In this document: piece by piece, positions 1 to 6,118 of the stretch
Position numbering within the stretch: position 1 is the first letter of the stretch
Layout: each line of letters begins with the position of its first letter
Source of the DNA: Agathobaculum desmolans ATCC 43058
GTDB taxonomy: Bacteria > Bacillota > Clostridia > Oscillospirales > Butyricicoccaceae
Reading direction: 5' to 3'
DNA: 42,572 bases
Assembly: GCF_000701665.1 (NCBI RefSeq)
Contig: NZ_JNJN01000025.1
Coordinates: 1 to 42,572, forward strand
Made by a program: the position numbers and the translations under genes
Notes under the pieces: model-generated
Database searches by the model: none
Seen by the model: only the letters and a program-made list of their open reading frames with translations
Told to the model about the DNA's origin: nothing

Positions 1-218
1 GGCGCAGCAGTTTTTTTCGGCCTACCCTTGGGACGTGGTACGATCCCTGCCGCCAGCTTTCGTTCTTTCCTGCGCTCCCGTATCAGCAGCTGCTTTACTA
101 CATACTTATCCTTAAACCCAAAGTGCTCTGCCACTTCCCGCTGCGTTTTCCCCTCTGACAGCATGACTTTGATTTCCGGCAGCAGCGACTGAACCTGTGT
201 GTAATTTCTTTTCCTCAT
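1..218 (-). CDS. IS3-like transposase OrfA, helix-turn-helix (partial, N-terminal 72 codons)
   Basis: This is the amino-terminal part of a small basic helix-turn-helix protein, the first frame of an IS3-type transposase that recognises the element ends. The visible 72 residues start with MRKRNYTQVQ. They contain a helix-turn-helix segment (GKTQREVAEHFGFKDKYVVK, about residues 23-42) followed by a basic linker rich in RERRKERK and a PRPKGRPKK tail. That pattern is common to OrfA proteins of clostridial IS3 relatives. The start ATG lies just inside a strong hairpin. The carboxyl end and the OrfB integrase frame are outside the window, so it cannot be judged whether the element is intact. Confidence 0.65.
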   Translation of the reverse strand, partial: MRKRNYTQVQSLLPEIKVMLSEGKTQREVAEHFGFKDKYVVKQLLIRERRKERKLAAGIVPRPKGRPKKTAA

Positions 219-222
219 AACT

Positions 223-263
223 ATACCCCCTGATGTAGCTTATTTTCCTACATCAGGGGGTAT
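223..263. repeat. Perfect 16-bp inverted repeat inside IS end
   Basis: ATACCCCCTGATGTAG and its exact complement are separated by a 9-base loop. The hairpin lies between the element's outer end and the transposase start codon. In RNA read leftward from outside the element, it would form just upstream of the OrfA start. This is the usual place for IS hairpins that block translation or transcription from external promoters. That role is inferred. Confidence 0.8.
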
Positions 264-323
264 TTTGTCACTGTCCGTTTTTACTGGTTCAGTTCAATTC
301 CCCGGGTTTTTTACCATAACAAT

Positions 324-650
324 TCAGTTTTTTATGTACTGATACAGATCAATCAGCTGCTGTGCAAAAAGTCTTGTCATTTCTGCCATTGCCAATTGAT
401 CCTCAGCATGTACCAACGTTAAACGTGTCAGCAAGCCGTTCTCACTGTTGACCTCTTCCTGAATCAGATCAAAGTGCGCGTTATGTGCCTGCAAATATTC
501 TTCATTTCCGCGTTCGATCGAGGCCTGCGCTTGGACGAAATCACCATCTTTGGCATATTCTACTGCTTCTAAATAATCGCTTTTTGCAGCGCCACTAAAA
601 GAAATGAGTTGAAAACAGGCTTGTTCGAGCTGTTCTTGCGTAATTGCCAT
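324..650 (-). CDS. PTS lactose/cellobiose-type IIA component
   Basis: This is a cytoplasmic phosphocarrier of the Lac-family phosphotransferase system. It accepts phosphate from HPr and passes it to IIB. From the ATG at 650 the protein has 108 residues, the normal length for LacF/ChbA-type IIA. It is nearly all helical, as expected for the three-helix bundle, and H81 in the segment LVHAEDQ matches the phosphorylated histidine of the family. The start at 650 is preferred over an upstream in-frame start because it follows the IIB stop by 4 bases and has GGGAG at a suitable distance. It is cotranscribed with IIB and lies opposite IIC across a divergent promoter. The IS end sits directly downstream. 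Sugar specificity cannot be read from IIA. Confidence 0.9.
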   Translation of the reverse strand: MAITQEQLEQACFQLISFSGAAKSDYLEAVEYAKDGDFVQAQASIERGNEEYLQAHNAHFDLIQEEVNSENGLLTRLTLVHAEDQLAMAEMTRLFAQQLIDLYQYIKN

Positions 651-654
651 CGGG

Positions 655-957
655 CTATTTATCTCCCATCCGTTTTTTGATATCATGATAAACCTTTTTT
701 CCGTCCATCATGCCGTAGGCCATCATATCGATCACCTCAACAGGTTTGCCCTCCGCAAGTTCAGCAATGCGGTTTTTTAGGTATCGCACCTGTGGCCCAA
801 GCAGGATGATATCTGCTTTGCCAACATGCTCGCGGGCTTTGATCTCACTGGCTGCCCATACGGTCATTTCGCAGCCATCTTCCTTGGCTGCGGCGGCGAT
901 CCGGTCGCACAGCATGCCGGTAGACATTCCCTGCGAGCACAATAATAATACGTTCAT
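655..957 (-). CDS. PTS lactose/cellobiose-type IIB component
   Basis: This is the sugar-phosphorylating subunit of the same Lac-family PTS. It takes phosphate from IIA and transfers it to the sugar carried by IIC. The protein has 100 residues from the ATG at 957. C8 in LLLCSQGMSTGML is the active-site cysteine in the P-loop-like motif of the family. AGGAGG lies about 10 bases upstream of the chosen ATG; the longer in-frame start would take in the ribosome site itself and is rejected. It is the first gene of a leftward two-gene IIB-IIA unit, with IIA starting 4 bases after its stop. The unit faces the rpiR-like gene across an 82-bp intergenic region with a palindrome, so coordinate control is likely. 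Confidence 0.9.
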   Translation of the reverse strand: MNVLLLCSQGMSTGMLCDRIAAAAKEDGCEMTVWAASEIKAREHVGKADIILLGPQVRYLKNRIAELAEGKPVEVIDMMAYGMMDGKKVYHDIKKRMGDK

Positions 958-997
958 AAAAATATTGCCTCCTCTATTGTTTTTCATCAAGATATGC

Positions 998-1023
998 TAT
1001 AATCAACAAATATGAAATATTTG
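998..1023 (+). promoter_or_regulatory. Extended -10 promoter with overlapping palindromic operator
   Basis: TATAAT at 998-1003 is preceded by TG in extended -10 position; no good -35 is seen. Starting 4 bases downstream is the perfect palindrome CAAATATGAAATATTTG (1007-1023), covering the expected transcription start. A dyad there, between IIB and the regulator gene, is what an autoregulated RpiR-type operator would look like. Binding is inferred. Confidence 0.55.
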
Positions 1024-1039
1024 CGGCGGGGGTGCTGTT

Positions 1040-1762
1040 TTGAATTTAATTGATCTTTCCAAACGGTATTTGCTCAATGAAACTGAACATAGGGTACTGG
1101 AGAGGATACTGGATGCGATAGAACACGGAGATACAAAGATCAACATTCGGTCTGTGGCACAGCAATCCTATGTATCCACTACCACAGTGATCAAATTATC
1201 AAAGAAATTAGGTTATCAGGGATACAGCGATATGATCTACTCGCTGCGCAGGCATGTAGATGAAGAGCGCGACGCTGCGGCCGGAATCGACCTGAGCAGT
1301 ATTTTGGAGACAGTCGATCAGGCATGCATTGATGCGTTTGCCGATGAGATCCTGCGGTGTCGGGAGAACTGCATCTTTATTGTCGGTCTGGGATTTTCTA
1401 CAATCGCATCTTCTTATTTTATGCGCCGGCTGGCGACCCTCGGCATTTTGGCCTATGACGGTGCACCGGTCGACATGATGCGGGGCGGTGATAAGCCAAG
1501 CCTGACCCTGATCCTTTCACGCAGCGGTGAAACCCGTGATTTGGTGGATGTTGCCGCACATGCCCAATCACTGCATCATAAGTTATATACGATTACAGCA
1601 CACGGTGAATCAACATTAGGGCGGATGAGTGACAAATGTCTGGTAATCCGCACCGGGGGACCGGTGGCATACAATGTGCCTGATTTTTTTATTGGGCGCA
1701 CAATTATTTTGTTTGAATATATTTTATCCCGCCTAGTCAATCGTTTACAGCAGGAAAACTGA
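1040..1762 (+). CDS. RpiR/MurR-family transcriptional regulator (GlvR-like)
   Basis: This is a sugar-phosphate-responsive regulator. The 240-residue protein has an amino-terminal RpiR helix-turn-helix domain (about 1-75, with SVAQQSYVSTTTVIKLSKKL as the DNA-binding helices). A carboxyl SIS domain follows (about 105-220), including GLGFSTIASSYFMRRL and the sugar-phosphate loop LILSRSGETRD. The start is a TTG at 1040 with GGCGGGGG 7-14 bases upstream; no ATG fits better. It is first in the rightward transcription unit, next to the glucosidase gene, and divergent from IIB-IIA. In Bacillus subtilis an RpiR-type protein, GlvR, activates the maltose-6-phosphate glucosidase operon, and the present pairing resembles that. 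Whether this one activates or represses cannot be seen. Confidence 0.88.
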   Translation: MNLIDLSKRYLLNETEHRVLERILDAIEHGDTKINIRSVAQQSYVSTTTVIKLSKKLGYQGYSDMIYSLRRHVDEERDAAAGIDLSSILETVDQACIDAFADEILRCRENCIFIVGLGFSTIASSYFMRRLATLGILAYDGAPVDMMRGGDKPSLTLILSRSGETRDLVDVAAHAQSLHHKLYTITAHGESTLGRMSDKCLVIRTGGPVAYNVPDFFIGRTIILFEYILSRLVNRLQQEN

Positions 1763-1844
1763 TGTTTTGTTTATCTTTATTGTATCAGGCAGATCTATAA
1801 CCTGCAACTGTCATGAAGAAATCAAAAACATGTTTTTTATGCGG

Positions 1845-1874
1845 TTGACAAATTTTTTATTCATTTGAAATACT
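1845..1874 (+). promoter_or_regulatory. Probable promoter of the GH4 gene
   Basis: TTGACA (1845-1850) is a perfect -35 box. An imperfect -10 AATACT (1869-1874) follows after 18 bases. The -10 lies in TTGAAATACTTG, which shares its core with the palindrome at 1007-1023, so a second site for the same regulator may overlap this promoter. The remaining bases of the 204-bp gap show only the hairpin downstream. Confidence 0.5.
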
Positions 1875-1877
1875 TGA

Positions 1878-1934
1878 AAAAAAGCCTGTATTCTTTATGC
1901 TTAATTTATAAAGCATGAGAATATAGGCTTTTTT
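1878..1934 (+). terminator. Terminator-like hairpin in the GH4 leader (possible attenuator)
   Basis: A long imperfect stem pairs AAAAAAGCCTGTATTC with its counterpart ending in GGCTTTTTT. It has 24-25-base arms, one mismatch and a small bulge around an 8-base AT loop. T6 ends the descending arm and A6 begins the ascending arm, so it could stop RNA polymerase in either direction. It lies downstream of the predicted promoter and 17 bases before the ribosome site of the GH4 gene. It could therefore attenuate the operon or simply end the rpiR transcript. Confidence 0.7.
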
Positions 1935-1966
1935 ATACAAAGTCAGAAAAACAGGAGGTAACTTGC

Positions 1967-3370
1967 ATGAAGCGTTTTTCCATTGTGATCGCAGGCGGCG
2001 GCAGTACCTATACGCCGGATATGCTGGAAATGCTCTGTCTGGTGCGCGAGCATTTTCCGCTGCGCCGTGTCGTACTTTACGATAATGATGCGGAACGTCA
2101 GGAGCATATTGGGCGTTTTGGTGGGATTCTGTTCCGGGAATATTATCCGGAGGCGGAGTTCGTCTATACGACAGATGAACAGACTGCTTTTACGGATATC
2201 GATTTTGCCTTGGTGCAGATTCGGCCCGGTGGTCTGAAAATGCGGGAGATGGATGAAAAAATTCCGCTGAAATATGGCGTGATCGGTCAGGAAACCTGCG
2301 GCCCCGGTGGATTTGCATATGGTATGCGTTCGGTTCCTGCTATGATCGAGCTGGTTCGTGCGATCCGCCGCTGGTCACCGGAAGCGTGGATCCTGAATTA
2401 CTCCAACCCGGCGGCTATTGTGGCCGAGGCCACCAAGCGTGTGTTTCCGGAGGATTACCGTCTGATCAACATTTGTGATATGCCGATCTCCATTATGGAT
2501 ATTTTCTGTCCGCTTGCAGGGGGGCGCAAGCGAACCGATATCGAACCGCGCTATTATGGGCTTAACCATTTTGGATGGTTCACGGCAATGTATGACAAAA
2601 AGACCGGTGAAGATGTTCTGCCGGAGATCCTTGCAAAGCTGAAGCAGGGGAACTGCGATGATGAGCTTGGGTTTTCAGGAAAAAATGATGCCTACTGGAA
2701 TTTCACTTTCAAGCATTTGGAAAAAATGGTACAGGATTTCCCGCAGTCACTTCCGAACACCTATATGCAGTATTATCTCTATCCGCAGACGATGGTGGAG
2801 CATACCGATCCCAATTACACTCGTGCCAATACCGTGATGGATGGGCGCGAAAAGCGGGTTAAGGCATATTGCGATGATATTGTGGCGCTGGGCAAGATGC
2901 GCGGCACCAAATTTGATCTGGAGAAAAAATACAGCGCCGGTTCCCATAAAAATGCAGATGGAGAATTTGAGTCTGCAACAGTTGCGCACAACGATGCGCA
3001 TGCCACCTATATTGTAGAGTTGGCTATGAGCATTGCTTATAACCAGAATGAAGTGTTCCTGCTGATGGTGGAAAACAACGGTATTGTGCCGAACCTGTCG
3101 GATGGCATGATGCTGGAGGTGGCGTGCCGTGTTGGTGCACGCGGCGGCGAACCGCTGCGCATCCAGCCGGCAGGCACCTTTGAAAAGGGCCTGCTGGAAG
3201 GACAATATGCCTATGAAAAGCTGACCGTGGATGCAGCCTTGGAAGGTTCGTACCAAAAGGCGCTGCAGGCGCTGGTCGTTAACCGTACAGTAGTAGATAC
3301 CGATCTGGCACGAAAGATCTTGGATGAATATATTGCAGTAAACGGGGATTTGTTCCCTGTGCTGGTATAA
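1967..3370 (+). CDS. GH4 family 6-phospho-glucosidase, probably 6-phospho-alpha-glucosidase
   Basis: This is an NAD- and metal-dependent family 4 glycoside hydrolase. It splits the phosphorylated disaccharide delivered by the PTS into glucose-6-phosphate and a sugar. Its 467 residues are slightly above the usual 440. The amino end has the NAD-binding GGGST loop (residues 11-14). C170 in CDMP and H201 in NHFGW are the expected metal ligands. The CDMP motif is typical of 6-phospho-alpha-glucosidases such as GlvA/MalH, whereas 6-phospho-beta-glucosidases usually have CNxP. Long segments such as IPLKYGVIGQETCGPGG and RANTVMDGRE also match GlvA as I recall it. AGGAGGT lies 10 bases before the ATG. 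It is followed after 30 bp by PTS IIC. The beta specificity suggested by the Lac-type PTS remains an alternative. Confidence 0.88.
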   Translation: MKRFSIVIAGGGSTYTPDMLEMLCLVREHFPLRRVVLYDNDAERQEHIGRFGGILFREYYPEAEFVYTTDEQTAFTDIDFALVQIRPGGLKMREMDEKIPLKYGVIGQETCGPGGFAYGMRSVPAMIELVRAIRRWSPEAWILNYSNPAAIVAEATKRVFPEDYRLINICDMPISIMDIFCPLAGGRKRTDIEPRYYGLNHFGWFTAMYDKKTGEDVLPEILAKLKQGNCDDELGFSGKNDAYWNFTFKHLEKMVQDFPQSLPNTYMQYYLYPQTMVEHTDPNYTRANTVMDGREKRVKAYCDDIVALGKMRGTKFDLEKKYSAGSHKNADGEFESATVAHNDAHATYIVELAMSIAYNQNEVFLLMVENNGIVPNLSDGMMLEVACRVGARGGEPLRIQPAGTFEKGLLEGQYAYEKLTVDAALEGSYQKALQALVVNRTVVDTDLARKILDEYIAVNGDLFPVLV

Positions 3371-3400
3371 ATCAACAGAAAAAAGTAAGGGGGAAAAACA

Positions 3401-4699
3401 ATGGGTAAAATGACGGAATTGATGGAGAAGCACTTGATGCCGCTGTCCCAGAGGCTTTCCAGCAACAAGTATCTGGTTGCGCTGCGTGATGGTTTGATGC
3501 TGTCCATGCCGCTTCTGATCATCGGTTCACTTGCCATTGTAATCGGTGATTTCCCGGTACAGGGTTTTCATGATTTCATGGCTTCGATCGTAGGTGACGT
3601 ATGGTATTCATGGTGTTGGGATATGGTCAATCCCGCCACGATGGGGCTGGTGGCATTGTTTGCCGTGATTGGTGTGTCATACAGTTTGGCATCGGAGGAA
3701 ACAGTAGAGCCGCTTCCCGCAGTTGCCATTTCGATTTCGGGTTATTTTCTGCTGCTGCAGCAGATGGAAGAAGGCGGCTATGCTGCTTCCAGCTTTGAGG
3801 CAGGCGGTCTGTTTACCGCGATGCTGACTGCATTGCTGGCAACCAAATTATATGCGGTACTGCTGAAAAAGAATCTGAAGATCAAGATGCCCGAAACAGT
3901 GCCGAGCTTTGTATCCCGCCAGTTTGAAGCGTTGATCCCGGCTGCGTTGATCGTACTCCTGTTTTTGATCATCCGTCTGGTGTTTGCGGCAACGCCGTTT
4001 GGCACGGTTTCCAACTTCATCGTAACCGTGATCCAGATGCCGCTGACCAATATCGGTACAACACTGATTGGCACCCTGTTCATTACCGTACTGAACTCGA
4101 TTTTGTGGTTCTTCGGTATTCATGGCACGGCCGTGATCGATTCGTTCATGGGGCCGCTGTGGTATGCAGCTCGTTTTGACAATTTGGAGGTATTCAAAGC
4201 ATCGGCCGCAGCTGCCCGTCAGTTTATTGTTACGCAGGACTTTGCCAATCACATCATCTTTCTGGGCGGCACCGGCAATACACTTTCACTTGCGGCAATC
4301 ATGGCATTCAAATGCAGATCCAAGCGGATTAAATCGCTTGGCAAGCTTGGTTTTGTGCCCGGTCTGTTCAACGTAAATGAGCCGATTATTTTCGGTCTGC
4401 CGCTCGTGCTCAATCCGGTAATGGCGATTCCGTTTTTCCTTGTACCGCCGGTAACCGTGCTGATTTCGTTCTGCGCAATGTATTTTGGTCTTGTACCGTA
4501 TCCGACCGGCGTTACCGTACCATGGACACTGCCCGCACCCTTTGGCGGCTGGATGATGTGTAATGACTGGCGCGGTGGACTGCTGCAGATTGTAATTTTG
4601 CTGGTGGGCGGCTTGATCTATTATCCGTTTATCACTGCATTGGATAAGCAGTATTTGAAGGAAGAACAAAGCGAAAGCACGGCAGAGGCGGAAGGATAA
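3401..4699 (+). CDS. PTS lactose/cellobiose-family IIC permease
   Basis: This is the membrane transport subunit that carries the sugar during phosphorylation by IIB. The 432-residue protein has about ten hydrophobic segments. The Lac/Cel IIC signature is visible near the middle (WFFGIHGTAVIDSFMGPLWY), and the conserved NVNEPIIFGLPLVLNP segment lies around residues 325-340. Both belong to EIIC family 2 (TIGR00410). The ATG at 3401 follows AAGGGGG at 7 bases. No IIA or IIB domain is fused, so it must use the separate IIB and IIA encoded on the other strand at 324-957. It stands between the GH4 hydrolase and a HAD phosphatase whose ATG abuts its stop codon, indicating one operon. Confidence 0.92.
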   Translation: MGKMTELMEKHLMPLSQRLSSNKYLVALRDGLMLSMPLLIIGSLAIVIGDFPVQGFHDFMASIVGDVWYSWCWDMVNPATMGLVALFAVIGVSYSLASEETVEPLPAVAISISGYFLLLQQMEEGGYAASSFEAGGLFTAMLTALLATKLYAVLLKKNLKIKMPETVPSFVSRQFEALIPAALIVLLFLIIRLVFAATPFGTVSNFIVTVIQMPLTNIGTTLIGTLFITVLNSILWFFGIHGTAVIDSFMGPLWYAARFDNLEVFKASAAAARQFIVTQDFANHIIFLGGTGNTLSLAAIMAFKCRSKRIKSLGKLGFVPGLFNVNEPIIFGLPLVLNPVMAIPFFLVPPVTVLISFCAMYFGLVPYPTGVTVPWTLPAPFGGWMMCNDWRGGLLQIVILLVGGLIYYPFITALDKQYLKEEQSESTAEAEG

Positions 4700-5485
4700 A
4701 TGCCGGTTGCGCTTTTTGCCAGTGACTACGATGGAACTCTGTGCCGCGGCCGGATGATCGACAGATGCACCTTGGATATGGTGCGCCGCTTCCGAAACTG
4801 CGGCGGGGTGTTCGGCATATGCAGCGGCCGGGATCCCGGCACGCTGAAACAGGAATTAGCGCAGCAAAAGCTGGAGTATGATTTCCTGATCCTGATGAAT
4901 GGGGCGCGGATCGAAGTTGATTCGCGCTGCATACAGGAACATTTTCTGGATGGATGGCAGCAGGTTCTTTCTTTGCTGCGTCAGAAATGCCTGTTCTTTA
5001 CTGTGATTGGACGCAATACCGTTTATCATTTTCGTAATGCGCTGCGTATGCCCGTGGAATTTCCGGCAGGGGAACAGGCTTATATCGATGCCCTGCAGCA
5101 GGTTTATGCGGTACAAAACCGTGTAGAAGATTTGGATACTGCTTATCAGATTAGCTGCCGTACAGAAAATGAGGAAAATGCTGTTGCGTTGGCGGAAGAA
5201 ATCGGTGCTTACGGATTGACGGCATGGCCGAATTGTGAATATGTTGACATTGTTCCCAGCAATATCAGCAAAGCACAGGCGGTCGGTGTGGCAGCAGCGT
5301 ATTTGCAAGTGCCTGCGTGTTATGTCTATACGGCAGGGGATGGCAGAAATGATATCCTGATGCTGGAACAATATCATGGCTTTGCAATGGTACAGGCAGA
5401 ACAATATGTGCGGCAAGCGGCGGCGCATACGGTATCCTCAGTTGGTGAGGCATTGAAACAGGTTAGCAGGGAGGCATTTTGGTGA
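4700..5485 (+). CDS. HAD-superfamily hydrolase, Cof type
   Basis: This is a cytoplasmic phosphatase of the Cof/YbjI group (HAD subclass IIB). The 261-residue protein has the nucleophile motif DYDGT (D9, with general acid D11), an SGRDPGTL segment corresponding to motif II, and GDGRNDILMLE near residue 215 as the magnesium-binding motif IV. The cap domain lies between. Its ATG immediately follows the IIC stop codon (TAAATG), and its stop overlaps the next start, so it belongs to the sugar operon. A likely job is removal of phosphate from accumulating sugar phosphates, but Cof phosphatases are promiscuous and the substrate is not visible. Confidence 0.85.
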   Translation: MPVALFASDYDGTLCRGRMIDRCTLDMVRRFRNCGGVFGICSGRDPGTLKQELAQQKLEYDFLILMNGARIEVDSRCIQEHFLDGWQQVLSLLRQKCLFFTVIGRNTVYHFRNALRMPVEFPAGEQAYIDALQQVYAVQNRVEDLDTAYQISCRTENEENAVALAEEIGAYGLTAWPNCEYVDIVPSNISKAQAVGVAAAYLQVPACYVYTAGDGRNDILMLEQYHGFAMVQAEQYVRQAAAHTVSSVGEALKQVSREAFW

Positions 5486-6024
5486 ATACAAGTGCAGTAG
5501 GACCATTTCGCCGTTTGGCAGCTTATGCAATAGACTGGTATCTGGCCACCATGCTCTGTGGTGCACCGCTGATGCTGATCAATTCGATGCGCACCGGCTT
5601 AGCAGCAATGGACAGTTCGATCCCGCCTGGACGTGCCGGGTGGCTGTGGGGCGGGATCTCAATTTTGTGCGGCCTGTTCTATTATTGGCTAATCCCTTTG
5701 CTTTGGAATGGACAGACCCCCGGCAAGCGGCTGCTTCATTTGCGCATCGTGTGCAGAGAAACGCAACAGCCGGCCGGTGCGGCGGCGCTTGCGCTGCGGC
5801 AGATCGTCGGTATGATCCTGCTGGAGGGTGCAATCTGCTTCCCCAGTCAGCTCCTGCGTGAACTAATCGCTCGGGCGGCAGGGGAGGATGTGGCCAATAT
5901 AGTTCGTATCGCAATGGTTGCGGTTACGATCCTTTCCGTCATGTTGGGATTATATACTCCGAATCGCCGTATGCTGCATGACAGGATATCCGGAACAATG
6001 GAAATTTGCGAAAAAACCACTTAA
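5482..6024 (+). CDS. RDD-family membrane protein
   Basis: This is a small multi-pass membrane protein of the RDD family, whose members have varied or unknown roles. It has about 180 residues. Hydrophobic segments lie near 14-35, 55-75, 105-125 and 140-160. The family signature appears as RRLAAYAIDWYL (Arg then Asp in the first membrane segment) and as TPGKRLLHLRIV between segments. The GTG at 5482 overlaps the previous TGA and lies 8-9 bases after GGGAGG; a TTG at 5479 is closer to the ribosome site and less likely. It is last in the rightward sugar operon, just before a bidirectional terminator. Nothing links it specifically to sugar uptake. Confidence 0.78.
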   Translation: MNTSAVGPFRRLAAYAIDWYLATMLCGAPLMLINSMRTGLAAMDSSIPPGRAGWLWGGISILCGLFYYWLIPLLWNGQTPGKRLLHLRIVCRETQQPAGAAALALRQIVGMILLEGAICFPSQLLRELIARAAGEDVANIVRIAMVAVTILSVMLGLYTPNRRMLHDRISGTMEICEKTT

Positions 6025-6061
6025 ACATTTCAATACGGTATCAAAAATAACTGAAATAAGA

Positions 6062-6101
6062 AAAGTGCGGACGGAATCATAATAGATTCCGCCCGCACTT
6101 T
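6062..6101. terminator. Bidirectional rho-independent terminator
   Basis: The stem AAAGTGCGG-A-CGGAATC pairs with GATTCCG-C-CCGCACTTT around a 6-base loop. It has 16 paired bases, one mismatch and A/T flanks on both sides. It lies between two convergent genes, the RDD gene and the TPR gene, and serves both. Confidence 0.85.
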
Positions 6102-6118
6102 CTGTTTCTCTTGAAATA

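Larger units (their letters stand above)
1..296 (-). mobile_element. Left end of an IS3-like insertion sequence (truncated by window)
   Basis: The element starts at about position 296 and runs leftward out of the window. Read on the minus strand, the outer end begins TGAACTGAACCAGTAAAAAC, which resembles the terminal inverted repeats I know from IS3-family elements. It is followed by a hairpin and then an OrfA-like reading frame. The other end and any target duplication lie outside the window, so the boundary is an estimate. The insertion lies about 28 bp beyond the stop codon of the PTS IIA gene, so it does not disrupt it. Confidence 0.65.

Noticed and set aside
1878-1934. BglG/LicT-type antiterminator target
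   Set aside because: No clear ribonucleic antiterminator sequence overlaps the hairpin, no BglG-type gene is nearby, and the regulator here is of the RpiR family.
2747-3433. 228-codon minus-strand frame within the GH4 gene
   Set aside because: It is antisense to a clearly coding GH4 gene; the His- and Gln-rich composition is typical of reverse-frame readings.
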